Below, piece after piece: positions 1 to 10,689 of a stretch of DNA of 64,000 bases. This DNA comes from Phlebiopsis flavidoalba (lineage: Eukaryota > Basidiomycota > Agaricomycetes > Polyporales > Phanerochaetaceae): the NCBI GenBank assembly GCA_035772785.1, contig JAOCPU010000032.1, forward strand, positions 1 through 64,000. The letters run 5' to 3'. The position numbers and the translations under genes are program-made. How positions within the stretch are numbered: position 1 is the first letter of the stretch; every line of letters begins with the position of its first letter. The notes below the pieces were generated by a model. That model searched no databases. It was not told where the DNA came from and was given only the letters and a program-made list of their open reading frames with translations.

Positions 1-1149
1 CACAACTTTCTGCCCGCCCCAATGCCCTGGCAGCCTGTATATAACCCCCTCCTTTCGCAAATTTGGGTATAAGGGTTTTCAGGGGTGTAGAATACGATGG
101 AGATATCGGCTAAGCTTCAATTGTACTGCAATACCATGGTTCTGGCTTAATTCTAAAATCCGAAAATAAGCGCCAGGATAATCAACCAAGATCTGGAGAA
201 TTGCACTAGCTACAGGTATCCCATTGTTTCTACAATTTATCTGCATGTACTAAATATCTATAGGGTACTTTCCATCTACTCAGAATAGCAGAATATTGAT
301 CTGGAGGGTATAGGGGGAGTAGCCATCAATTCCGCAAAAATATGTTCTCAAAACATTCATATCATGCTAAAACCTTTGATCTACATGGTGTAAATACTCC
401 AATATGGTGTAGGTACATGGGGGAAAATGCCTGGAACAATCTCCAATCAATAGTAAGCAATGCCCAGACTCCCAGATTTCGAAAAATACCCGGAAATTCG
501 AAACAATTTCCAGGATAATGGGAATGCATCAGATGATGTTCCTATATTATGGGGATACTCAGAGAACATATAGAAGCTTTAACGAGAAGCAGCAAGACCA
601 GGGGAATGCAGGGGAACCCAGGGTACCCTATTGAAAATTGCAAAAAAGCCAAATAAAAATCGAATTATATTGGTAGCACCCCTGGCAGGCTAAATATGGA
701 AATTCTGTTTGGTGAGCATGTTCCAAACATACATAGGTACTCAAACTACAATACAGCACTCTAAATAAGCAAGGGGGGAAGCTAGGGAGCAACCCAAATG
801 CAGGCCAAAAGCAGAATTGATGAGAAGTGGATTGCCCATCAATCCTGAGCCAAATCAGGCAAGTGGCTGCCCCTGGGCCTAGCCCAGAGACCAGCAGCAC
901 TTTCCCACATTCGGCACGCCTATTTTGCAAAAAAAGAGTCGGCTTTGAAAATGTATTTTGTAAATAGCTCCTCCAGTTTCCCATCCAAAACATACCATTC
1001 TGATATGTTTAGGGATGCCCTAAGTGATGGCTACAACATTGGTTTTTGACTCCCTACTCTAAAATACAGGCTGCCGTTGAGGGATAGCCCTATAACGCAT
1101 TATGGCCCGCGCTAATATTATAGCCCCATAACATATATGGGCTACATGG
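1..1149. other. AT-rich flank without a recognisable gene
   Basis: No convincing coding sequence is seen. One minus-strand open frame at 628-993 has no recognisable motif. The stretch lies downstream (minus-strand sense) of the integrase remnant of the gypsy element, so it may contain the rest of that element or its 3' LTR. I could not find a matching direct repeat on the far side of the element that would prove an LTR. Confidence 0.4.
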
Positions 1150-1700
1150 TGGTCTGGTGGAGTGATGAGCCTAAACAGAAGACCATTTTCACAGTACCAC
1201 TTGCAGAAAAAACAGCTCTGCAAACTGTTTTGTGGTCATATCTGTGTGGCAGGTTGAGGGGACAATGTATAAGTCTGAGCCAAGATAACATGTCATTGTC
1301 ACCAGCGAGTTAAAGCTTTTGTCCCTCTGGCAGAAGGTCAGTGGGCTTGCGCGTGAGACTTTTATTATGCTGGCAGTTGGAACATGCAGAGATTATATAT
1401 ATATTGGTCAGTTCCTTGCACATGGGTGGCGTAAGACTTGTCAGCACCAAAAATGACCCATAGCAATTATGCGCAAGATAGAACAGAATCTTTGCGCAAC
1501 TCCGTGACTCGTGTACACAAAGCCAGTCACCCTATGTAGAGCCAGTCATCTGCGTACGAGCAAGCTGTTCTGCATAGTGATACCCATTGCTGAGCAACTA
1601 TCTAACTAACCAGCATGCAGGGCCTAGATATCAGTGCTGGCCGCGCTCATTTTCGGATCTCTCAACTTTGGCCACAGGGTCCCAAAGGACATTGGTAAGC
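1150..1700 (-). pseudogene. Gypsy integrase remnant
   Basis: In minus-strand frames there is a zinc-binding tail reading SACSNCQHNKSLTRKP, which is the CxxC(Q)NKS half of the HHCC integrase finger (about 1,397-1,350). It is followed by LYIVPSTCHTDMTTKQFAEL, typical of the integrase core between the first and second catalytic aspartates (about 1,262-1,200). The two pieces lie in different frames with stops between, so the gene is broken. The integrase would insert element cDNA into the chromosome. Its position after RNase H fits Ty3/gypsy rather than Ty1/copia. The chromodomain or C-terminal part was not recognised. Confidence 0.65.
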
Positions 1701-1757
1701 TTGCGAGTCCAGGAGTCTTTCTTGTAACTGTTGCTAATGGTAGCCGACTACGCAGGG

Positions 1758-2480
1758 TCAGAGAAGATGGACAGCGCACTGACTGCACCAATGACAGGGG
1801 CCTTCTGCACGCATTGTAATATACACAATACATGCGTAGCAAATCAGACGACACCTACAGTTGTCAGCAACACCAGCTCGATACAAGACATTGTGTTTGC
1901 AGGGACATTGTTTTTGCCGGCAATGTAGACAACCTTGAAGTTGTATTGCACAAGGAACTCTTGCCAGCAGGCTTGTCAACGGAAGAGGTGCCTTCTGCTT
2001 CTCAAAGTTCTTGAGTATCTGATGGTCAGTGTATATGGTGAATGGGACACCAATCAAGTCAACTTGCCACTTCTGCAAGACACGGACAATAGCCAAGAGC
2101 TCCTTTTCATGTACAGGATAGTTGAGCCCCGTGCCGGTGCCCTTCAGTTGTTGAGACTTGAAAGCGACTGGGTGCACGGTGTTGACAGAGGGGCTATAGA
2201 ACAAGACAGTTTCTGTGCAAAAGTCACTAGCATCGCAAGAGACAAAAATCTTATTGTCGCTGAGGTTCTAGTGGTTGATTACGGTGAGAACCTCCAGCGA
2301 TGTGACAAGTCGTTTCACTGCTTTGAAGGCAATAGTATGCTTGAGCGTTTATTTGAAGTTCTGCTTGGCCTCCTTCGTAGTCAAATGGTTAAGAATACAA
2401 GTATAGTTGGCAAGGCCTTTCAGGTAAGGGGCAATGTATTGTACTAAACCCAAAAATGAGCGGACATGCTTTACGGAGCT
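1758..2480 (-). pseudogene. Gypsy reverse transcriptase (C-terminal part) and RNase H remnant
   Basis: Minus-strand reading shows SVKHVRSFLGLVQYIAPYL, the thumb-proximal FLGL block of gypsy RT, then a stop-interrupted linker. Next comes KIFVSCDASDF, holding the first RNase H aspartate, then NYPVHEKELLAIVRVLQKW with the catalytic Glu, and PFTIYTDHQILKNF with the next Asp. After ENFEKQK the frame slips and continues as VVYIAGKNNVPAN, the usual linker to integrase. RNase H would remove the RNA strand of the RNA/DNA hybrid during element replication. At least two stops and one frameshift are visible, and the RT palm (YxDD) is not present upstream because the foldback element begins at 2,481. Confidence 0.85.
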
Positions 2481-3225
2481 AGTAGTGGTAGCCAGGAAAT
2501 GTCAAACATTGGCCATAAGAGTAGCTTAACATTAATCAAACTTAGGGGGCATGTTTATCAATGAATGACATTGGGCTTATAATATTAATGTAGCCTACTG
2601 AAAATATGGTCTAAAATGTTGTTCAATTGATGACAATGCTGTTTATAATATTATACCTTTTAAACATTATGGTCTAGAATGTTGTTAGAATTATAACACT
2701 GTTGTTCACAATGTTATACCTTTTAAAAAGATGGTCTGGAATGTTGTTTATTTTATAACATCACTGACTATGATGTTATAAATTTTGACAATTTGGTCTA
2801 GAATATTGTTCAGTCTATAGCATTCTAGTTCACAATGTTGTAGCTTTAACAAGATATCCTGAAATATCATTGGGCTAATTAACAATGTGGTCTGGAATGT
2901 TGTTGGGCCTCATTGACAATGCTGTCCACAATATTATAATCTTCAATAATATGGTCTGGAATGTTATTAGGCTGTTTAACAATGCTGCCCACAACATTGT
3001 AGTCTTTAATAATATGGTCTAGAATATTATTGGGCTAATTAACAATATAGTCTGGGATATCGTTAGAATAATTAATAATATTGCCCATAATATTGTTACT
3101 TTTAATAGCATAATCTAAAATGTTATTATCTTTATGACATTGTTAGCCGCATTGTTATAGATTATAAAAGTGTGGCCCCAAATGTTGTTTCAAATGAAAT
3201 GATGCAATTGGTATTACAAATATTA
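2481..3225 (+). repeat. Foldback left arm (tandem ~63-base units)
   Basis: Successive units begin with variants of ATGGTCTAGAATGTTGTT at about 2,608, 2,670, 2,731, 2,790, 2,890, 2,952 and 3,013, followed by an AT-rich stretch containing ACAATGCTGTTCACAATG-like sequence. The units differ at many positions, so the array is old. Confidence 0.7.
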
Positions 3226-4164
3226 TATTACAATTATATGTATTGGATATAAGAGAAACTTTTCTATAAACCAAATTATCACTCAAGAAAGATTGACATA
3301 GAAATATTTTTTATTTCAAACAAAATAACTGCCCATATTGTTTTCATTTATTTAGCTACTAATATGAGCTCACAATATTTTAATCATGATGATTTAGCAT
3401 TTTTTGTATTTGAACCCTAAACTCTATCCTAATGAAATTTAGCAAATTACATCAGAAAAATGTTCAAATTTATGTTTATGAAAGGTTTATATAAGGATAG
3501 CGTATATAAAATGTTTTTAAACTACGACCAAGAAATATATATACTGCTTTCAATTGAATAGAGATACAATATCCTTGGATAAAAAGCTCTGAGACTAATA
3601 TATTCTCAGCCATATACAGAAAAGGGCATCCCCAATCTGATACACTCTTGTATAATATGCAAATATACATTTGCTTTCCAAAGATATTTTGACTACAACA
3701 GTCTAAGAGAATGAAAGGACAAAGAAACAATTGCATAGCCTATAATGCAATGTATTAAGACTTCACGATATAGAAATCTATCTTTCCTATTGTTTTATAT
3801 TCTACCTGTACATGCACCTCTTTTTATTATATTGCTGGGCTAGTATGAAATATTTTCTTACAAGCTGTATATTAAATTCTATTTAAATAGGTATTATAAA
3901 TAGAATTTGGGTTTAGAACTTGGGTTTAGAGTTTGAAATTTAGAGAAGTTTTTAAAGTGTACAAAAGACAGAATATGCTATATATTCACTACAAAATTAT
4001 TGTATATTGATATTAGCAACCAAATAAATGTAAAAAAACCTTGCGCTCATTTTTTTATAAAAATAAAAATTCACCACAATTAATCTTTTCTTTGTGAACA
4101 ATTTGTTTTTTTTGTATAAAATTCTTTTTCTGACTAAAGCCAAAGTATATTATTGTTACATGAT
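3226..4164. other. Loop of the foldback element, non-coding
   Basis: This AT-rich interior carries one short minus-strand open frame (3,476-3,736) with no recognisable domain. Phrases such as AGAATTTGGGTTTAGAACTT near 3,900 hint at further degraded internal repeats. Nothing supports a transposase gene. Confidence 0.5.
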
Positions 4165-4850
4165 ATATAATACAATTGCATTAGTTTCATCTTTAGAACA
4201 ACATTTTGGGGCCATACTTTTATGATTTATTAACAATGTGGCCAATAATGTCACAAAGATAAATGACATTCCAGATCATGCTATCAAAAGTAACAATATT
4301 ATAGGCAATATTATTAATTATCTCAGTGACATTCCAGACCACATTGTTAATTAGCCCAATAATATTCTAGACTATATTATTAAAGACTACAACATTGTGA
4401 ACAGCATTGTTAATGAGGCCAAACAACATTTCAGACTACATTGTTAATTAGCCCAATGTTATTTAAGGATATCTTGTTAAAAGCTACAACATTGTGAACT
4501 AGAAGTTGTTATAGACTGAATAATATTCTAGACCAAATTGTCAAAATTTATAACCTCATAGTCAGTAATGTTATAAAATAAACAATATTCCAAACAATAT
4601 TTTCAAAAGCTATAACATTGTGAACAACAGTGTTATAATTCTAACAACATTCTAGACCCATAATGTTAAAAAGGTATATATATTATAAACAGCATTGTCA
4701 TCAATTGAACAACATTTGAGACTATATTTTCAGTAGGCTACATTAATATTATAAGCCCAATGTTATTTGTTGATGACATGCCCCTGAAGTTTGATTAATA
4801 TTAAGCCACTCTCTCATGGCCAATGTTTGACATTCCTAGCTACCACTACT
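4165..4850 (-). repeat. Foldback right arm
   Basis: Reverse complement of the left arm, with the same unit order. The last outer block, covering the conserved ATTGGCCATGAG segment, is nearly identical to its partner at 2,500-2,516. Confidence 0.7.
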
Positions 4851-5369
4851 GCCTCATCTATTTTCTTGAGCAATTCCGCAAGTCTAACACAGAATGGCTT
4901 GGATTTGCTTTTTTTTTTCCCTTGTCCTTGCTGGTTGAGCTGCTGGCTTGCGAGTTCTGGTTTGTCTTGGACAATGAATTCTTTAGCTGGGGGCACTTGT
5001 GCTCATTGCCAGGCTTGTCATAACAGTTTTTCAGTGCTGTGAGTCTTTACCTTTGCTTTAAACCTTTTTGCCAGAGCAAATCTGACAAAACCAAGTTTGT
5101 TTTCTTGGCCTGGTTTACTTCTTTGGTCTTCGAAGAAAACCCAGACTTGTTGTCCAAAGGTGACTTTTCTTTCTTGCCAAAAATCTGTTTGGTCAAGGAA
5201 TCCTAATCAAAGCTCCTTGTGGACCTTAAGGAAAAGATCTAGGTATTCTTGCCATTTAGTTGGTATGCCATGAATAAGGCCAAATATAGTGACAGTTTTA
5301 TGAGTTTCTGTCAGTGCAACTTTTTTTGAGCTTGTCATGGATAGTTTGTCCTCATAGTCGACGAGACTG
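4851..5369 (-). pseudogene. Gypsy gag, C-terminal half
   Basis: Minus-strand reading from 5,369 gives LVDYEDKLSMTSSKK, then HGIPTKWQEYLDLF, which is retrotransposon Gag-like sequence. A remnant of the CCHC zinc knuckle (CDKPGNEHKCPQLK) lies at about 5,030-4,985 and a Lys/Ser-rich tail follows. Stops interrupt it. The start of this block joins exactly, in frame, to the gag half at 10,162 when the hAT element and one copy of its target duplication are removed. Confidence 0.75.
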
Positions 5370-5377
5370 CCTAGGGT
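5370..5377 (+). repeat. hAT target-site duplication, left copy
   Basis: The 8-base sequence CCTAGGGT is repeated exactly at 10,162-10,169. An 8-base duplication is the hallmark of hAT insertion. Confidence 0.85.
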
Positions 5378-5394
5378 TAAAGGTCTGCACGACT

Positions 5395-5545
5395 CTACTC
5401 ACGGATCCACCCGGACCCGGACCCGGACCCGCAGGTAGGTATTGAGCTTTCAGAAGCCCCTACCCAGATCTGCATGGGTCAATTCCCACGGCTCACCCGC
5501 ACCCGCGAGTCATGTACCCACAGGTCACAGGTCTACCCACTAAGA
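5395..5545. repeat. hAT left subterminal repeat cluster
   Basis: Contains a short direct array of CCCGGA (ACCCGGACCCGGACCCGG) and several ACCCGC/GCGGGT motifs. These are mirrored at 9,990-10,150 near the other end, as expected for transposase-binding subterminal repeats of hAT elements. Confidence 0.55.
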
Positions 5546-7079
5546 CTCATAAACAGAGAAATGAAACCACGGCAGACATTGAATAGATAGCACAGCTTTG
5601 GCATTTACATCAAGTAGACTAGCACTAACCTACTCCAAAGCCGGTAAATCAGAATCTGACACGACCGCGGATTTCTCATCGCATTGCATAGCGGAGTCCA
5701 GTGTGACCCGCGGCGTGAGTGTTGGATGTAGCGGTGCACTTTGCAGACGCAATGGTCATCAAGTGCGTTCTGAGCTCGTGCGCTGTGGCAAAAGTAGACA
5801 GAAGCTAGAGTAATGTCATGTATCAGGATTCAGCTGCGCCACTCATAAATGCACCAACAAAAACGTACCTCATTTACCGATGTCAAACGCTGATTGATCA
5901 CCGCGGTCTTGAATATATGTCAAGACCTCATTGAGGGTGTTTGTACGCTTCTGTAGTAAGGCAGCACAGCTTGCACTAGTTGCGTCAAGTGAGCTTCGGT
6001 TGCACCTCAGCGTGTTTTTGTTGTTCCGACTCCCGTGATTGCTTGCGCTTGAGTTGTGTGTAGTGCTTTTTAGTAGTGCGGTCCGACTGCGTGATAGAGG
6101 TTGCAAGAGGGATCTATTAGTGCGCAGAAAGCCCAAAGCCTGTGGGAGACAGTAAAAGACTCACATGCAAGGGCCCCCTCGAGCTGGTCATTCCTGTACT
6201 CTAATACCTCGTATACCAACGGCGGCTCTGCCTTGCGGGTCGTCCAAGTGTCTTGAAGTATGCGCAGCACACCACTGTCCTGTGCTGCAATATTACGAAG
6301 GCCTTGCTTGGTGGCAAATAGCGTGGGGCATTGGCCCGGCTAGTAGACATGGCAACAACGAGACGGCCTGACTCTGTAGAGCGACCTTGAAGGTGAGTCG
6401 TGACTTAAGTTGGTCCCAAAAACTCACCTCAGCAGATGAGCCCAGCCCGATGCGCGCCGCGTGTCGTCAATTGGGGGGCTGGGAGTCATTCCAGGGATGA
6501 AGGGTTAGCCTAGTATGCTTGTTGCATGAGCCCAGATTCTGCACACCTAAAGACAACCGGTGAGGGGGCCGAGATGTGAGCATAGAACAAAAGGCTGCAT
6601 GCGCCAGCCACGGATAAACCATGGGAGGTGGCGCGCGGCACCTCAATTTCAATTGAGGCACCACGGCCTTCCTATTTAGGAGCGACCTTGCGGTCTCTCC
6701 TAGAACTTCCTTCCTCTCTACGACGCATTCTCCACGACAATACCTGTGGTGAGTACAGTTTATGTGACCGGCATGTGCAGGACATTCCTCATATCTATGC
6801 TCCCTAGTGTCTTATGGCCGGCTTTACATTCAGAGGGCATAACTTTGTCAAGCCTCCCTCAAGCATGAGCGGAAGTAAATCCACTCATTTGGTGCGTTCC
6901 CCTCGGGCTATTTTATTGCGGGTAATTCACGAATTCGCAAAAGGGCTCTGCGGATCGTGAAAAACCCGCAGCCCTTGGACCTCCGCTAGACTCTGCCGTC
7001 GGTTTCGCAACCTAGTCCCCCCACCGCCTTCTCTTCATGCTCTTGCTCTCTATTCCCCCTTCTAACCGGACACACCACC
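5546..7079. other. hAT internal region upstream of the transposase
   Basis: Short open frames occur on both strands (for example 5,598-5,813 plus and 5,870-6,270 minus) but none shows a family motif. A pyrimidine-rich stretch at 6,700-6,740 and again at 7,020-7,075 (CTTCTCTTCATGCTCTTGCT-like) could be the transposase leader. No second gene of the element can be claimed. Confidence 0.4.
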
Positions 7080-9887
7080 ATGCCTCGGGCTAAACAAACG
7101 AAATCGAAGACTCGAAAACGGCGCCGCGTCAAATCCGACAATGAAGGCAACTCCGACGCTGGCGGGTCCTCTGCGCAAGACCGTGAGAGCCGCGCGTTCT
7201 CGCCGGATATCGTAGAAGTCACGCCTGCCGCAACACTCTTCAAGGATGAAGGAGCAAAACGCCTCGCATTTGAAAAGCGTTGGAAGACATCGGAACGCTC
7301 ACCCGAGGAGGTCCTCAGTAAGTCAAAGCACTACGGCTTTCTTACCTCGCACATAGTGCTGACTTTTATGTGTTTTGACAGAGGACCAGATGGAAACCTG
7401 GTCCTCAGAAGTGTACAATCACTTCAAGAAGCCTACAATCATCAAGACAGGCGACGGCGTCATCAAATATGTCTTCGCGTGCAAGACCAAAACCGTATAT
7501 GTTTGTTTGAGCTGCGCTTCGATGTACTGACAGTCTCTCCAGGAGTACAACTCTGGCACGCGTCCGGTGGGACGATTCCACCTCAAAACCTCTTGCGGCA
7601 TGTCAAGAACTGCGTCAAGACACTTGCCCTGGCTGGCAAACGTATAGAAGATTTCGCACATGGTTCCACCTACAGCCAATCCCGCATGCGATACCTACTC
7701 GCATTGTGGGTCTCTCTCGCCGGTTCTGTCCCTTTGCTATTGTCAAAGACGCCGAACTACTCGACATTTTTCACCATGCTGTACTCGAAAGTCGAGGTTG
7801 CCCATCCCACCACTGTCTCGCGTGACGTTTGCGAGATGTTCCAGATATCTTGCAAGAACGTTGCGTCAATTCTCCAGGTATGGTCTTCTACTCTTGCACC
7901 CTTGCGCGAACAGCTCTGACCCATTTCTACAGGCGTACCCTGGCAAGCTCCACCTCTGTGTGGACGGCTGGACCTCCCTGAACGTAATATTGTTTCTGGG
8001 CGTCACTGTACAACGCGTCTCGAGGCGTGCATCCTCGATTTCATCAAACTTTTGAGAGGACACACAGGTGAGTATCTTGGGCAGCAACTGACCGCATGCC
8101 TCAAGGAGTTCGGAATTGAAAAAGAAGGTATGCACTTGTTGTGTCATTGACAAGAACTCGTCTAATTGGCATCACAGATTCTCAGCATCACCGCTGACAA
8201 CGCAACCAACAACGATACCATGGTCCGGCAGCTCGAAGCACTAGGGGGGATGAACTCTACCGAGACGCGAATGCGCTGCTTTGCGCACGTCTGGAATTTA
8301 GTTGTAAAGGTATGTGCTTGTTTTCGTCTACCATATTCTATGCTCACTTCCAATGTCCATAGGCTATTATATCTCTGTTCATCACACGCAGAAAGAAGAC
8401 GAATTTAGCAACCAATGACGCCGAGGAGTAGACGAAGTCTTCGAGGACCTTCTCACGGATGAAGATCCAGACACAGCCGGTGAGAACAATGGCAGCTTGG
8501 AGACCGCAGACAACCTGGATCTCGATGCGGACCGCGAGAAGGCTGATGAAGAAATTGAAGCAATCATCTGGGAAGTCGAAGAGAAGTATTTGCTCACAGC
8601 GGGATGACAACCGTCTTGGGCGGCACGCAGTCACAAAGGTGAGCCGTTCTCATGGTCATTGTTTGCGCTGGGCTGACAACTATCTAGCTCACCGAATTGG
8701 CAAAGAAGATCTTTCACTCACCAACTATGCGCAAAGACTTGGCCTCCAGCTGTGTCGACGCTGGAATGACACCTCTCAAAATGGTCCGTGCGATCATGAC
8801 GAGGTGGAACTCACTCGTCGAAGCCATCAAACGGGCCCTCGTCCTTCGCGCGCGACCCTCGAGAAATTCCTCAACCTGGCCAAGTACTCAAAAGGGCAAC
8901 ACAGCCTTGGCAAATACAAGCTCACAGAACGCAAGTGGGAGCTGTTACAGCAGCTTATGCAGATTCTTGAGGTGAGTACTACCATTTCGCTACATCGGGT
9001 CTGAAGACCAAACAATGCTCACGCTGCCTTAGGCATTTCTTGCGGCTACACTGCGGATCTCGCGCACCGAGAGCCCGCTTCTATTCCACGTCATCCCCTA
9101 TATCGACATCCTTACCGGCCACCTCGAGACCGTTGTCGCCAACCGAAGCCTATTCATGCCCATTCGCGCCACAGCTGCGCGTAGTATGGCTGTACTCAAC
9201 AAATACTACACCCTCACAGACAAGTCGGTGATGTACCGATTGGCCATAGGTAAGTTATCGTGACCTTCACCTCACTGAGCAGCGAGCTGATATACTTACT
9301 GCTACGAATATTCAGTCTTGCACCCGCGCTTCAAGTTGGACTACTTTCGTCGTCACAATTGGCCCCCCCGAGTGGATCGAAGAGGTCAAGCGCCTCTTTC
9401 GCAAGTACTGGGAGCAGTATTACAAGCCTGCTGCTCCTTCGCCCTCCGGTGTTGCCGTGGCAACACTGTCCGCTTCAGCCGTAAGTCTTTCATTTTATAG
9501 ATTATGCTCTTCATTATATTCTAACTACTATTACAGAGTGCTGACGACATTTTTGCTGCAGTCGATACCTTCACATCACGTCTAGCCCCAATCCATGCAG
9601 CGAGTACCTTGACTTGGCGCCTCTCGGCCACGTCGCAGATCCATTGTGTACTGGCACAGCCAGCTTGCTAGTGGACACCCTCTTGCACGCATGGCCTTGG
9701 ACTTCCTCTCGGCGTCTGCCGCATCCGTCGACGTTGAACGGGCTTTCTCGTGGGGCGGTCTGACCGTGTCTAAGCGCCGTCACGCGCTCAGTGATGAGCG
9801 GTCTGTGCATCAACAGTATTGGGCTCGTGGGCATCGACCAAGGGCCTCATACCGGAGGAGGATATTCTAAATGTCCTGGGCAACTAG
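7080..9887 (+). CDS. hAT transposase (multi-exon, frameshifted)
   Basis: The protein starts MPRAKQTKSKTRKRRR, a basic, probably nuclear-targeting N-terminus. A BED-like zinc-finger region follows (VYNHFKKPTIIKTGDG ... NLLRHVKNC). The catalytic core has the first Asp in LHLCVDGWTSLN (about 7,947), the second in ILSITADNATNN (about 8,181), then RCFAHVWNLVVK and TRWNSLVEAIKRAL. The C-terminal hAT dimerisation domain contains SASAASVDVERAFSWGG, the conserved Glu region. Introns with GT-AG ends are visible at 7,318-7,381, 7,495-7,542 and 7,878-7,932, and more follow. An acidic insert (DEDPDTAGENN) lies at about 8,460. Small frameshifts occur (for example near 8,852 and 9,640), so this copy may be inactive unless they are sequence errors. 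The enzyme would cut and paste the element. Confidence 0.85.
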
Positions 9888-10161
9888 AGCAAGCGCACCA
9901 AGAAGGTAGAAAAAGTTGTTGTATTAGATAGTACTAATGATACCATTGTATTAGACAGTGATGCTGAGTAATATTACTTAGTTTCTGTTCTAAGTCTCGA
10001 GTACCCGCGAGTCGACCTGTTCCACTCCCAAACCACTATCCAGACCTGTGTAGGACCGGGATCTATGGGTAGTACCGACCCGTGGGTGTGCATACCTGCA
10101 GGTGCTCCCACGGCTCTACCCATAAGTACCCGCGTGCTACCCGGACTCGTGCTATGCTTTA
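9888..10161. other. hAT 3' region with subterminal repeats
   Basis: Beyond the TAG at 9,885-9,887 the frame stays open to a TAA at about 9,970, encoding SKRTKKVEKVVVLD and a Thr/Asp-rich end. The TAG may therefore be a point mutation of a Lys codon in the original tail. The rest (9,990-10,150) mirrors the left subterminal motifs. Confidence 0.55.
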
Positions 10162-10169
10162 CCTAGGGT
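10162..10169 (+). repeat. hAT target-site duplication, right copy
   Basis: CCTAGGGT, identical to 5,370-5,377. Confidence 0.85.
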
Positions 10170-10689
10170 CTTGAACTGCTCAGAGTATTTGATAAAATCC
10201 TTGTGTGCAAGCGTCTTATTACTTCAGCGCATGGAAAACTTCTTTTTGGTGGACTCAAGTTCATTCTTTTGACTGTAAATGTCTGTCAACATCTTAGCAA
10301 ATGTTGCCCATGATCCGAGGTCCTTATCTTGCTCAACCGCATCAAAATAAAAGACAAAGTACTTGGTAGCCAGAGAATGGAGACGACTTAGGAAGAAGAC
10401 AATTTGTTGATTTTTTTGCAATGATACAGGTGTGTTCAGTGTACAGTTTGATGCTCCAAATCCAGTTCTGAATATCCTGCTTGGCCTCTAAGCCAGAAAA
10501 ACATGGGTGGATCAGGCATTTTTGACCTATCCATACCATGATTTATTCCAACCACTGGGAAAACATCAAACTGTTGCTGTAACTATTGTATATTGTCCTT
10601 TTTTTTGAGTTATTTTTGGTCCTTTCATTGAGTCATGATTTTATTTGCCATGGCTGTTGTATTTTCTTGCATTTCTCTGAAAAATCCTA
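10162..10689 (-). pseudogene. Gypsy gag, N-terminal half
   Basis: Minus-strand frames read REMQENTTAMANKIMTQ, then FFSGLEAKQDIQNWIWSIKL, HSLATKYFVFYFDAVEQD and SWATFAKMLTDIYSQKNELE, ending HKDFIKYSEQFKTLG at the hAT target site. This is the usual arrangement of a fungal Ty3/gypsy capsid region (retrotransposon gag fold). One or two stops and a frame change are present. At the upstream end (10,690) the coding sequence is cut by the MITE nest at a TA dinucleotide. Confidence 0.75.

Larger units (their letters stand above)
2481..4850. mobile_element. Foldback-type DNA transposon with long terminal inverted repeats
   Basis: Bases 2,481-3,225 are an imperfect reverse complement of 4,165-4,850. 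The outermost AGTAGTGGTAGC is matched by GCTACCACTACT at the right end, and weaker similarity runs inward to roughly 3,430 and 3,960. The arms are made of about eight diverged tandem units of roughly 63 bases, each starting near TGGTCTAGAATGTTGTT. No transposase is encoded in the loop, so the element is non-autonomous. It sits inside the gypsy element between gag and RT sequence. A clean target-site duplication was not found (flanks TTACGGAGCT and GCCTCATCTA do not match), so the exact borders are uncertain. Confidence 0.75.
5378..10161 (+). mobile_element. hAT superfamily DNA transposon, full length (4,784 bases)
   Basis: The ends are imperfect inverted repeats: TAAAGGTCTGCACGACTC on the left and, reverse-complemented, TAAAGCATAGCACGAGTCC on the right. 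The element is bounded by the 8-base direct repeat CCTAGGGT. Both subterminal regions (5,395-5,545 and 9,990-10,150) are rich in CCCGGACCCG and ACCCGCGGGTA-like motifs in both orientations, plausible transposase-binding sites. The interior encodes an intron-rich hAT transposase on the plus strand. Its base composition is clearly richer in GC than the surrounding AT-rich repeats, which fits a younger insertion into an old retrotransposon. Confidence 0.9.
1150..10689 (-). mobile_element. Degenerate Ty3/gypsy LTR retrotransposon, split by later insertions
   Basis: Read on the minus strand, the order is gag N-terminal half (10,689-10,162), hAT insertion, gag C-terminal half with zinc-knuckle remnant (5,369-4,851), foldback element, late reverse transcriptase and RNase H (2,480-1,760), integrase (about 1,700-1,150). 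RNase H before integrase is the Ty3/gypsy order. All parts contain stops and frameshifts, so the copy is dead. The protease and the front half of the RT are absent between gag and the RT remnant. The 5' end probably continues beyond the MITE nest (past 16,273), because gag is open up to the point of that insertion. LTRs were not identified. Confidence 0.8.

Noticed and set aside
5870..6270. Possible second gene of the hAT element on the minus strand
   Set aside because: Two short overlapping frames with no family motif; chance openness cannot be excluded.
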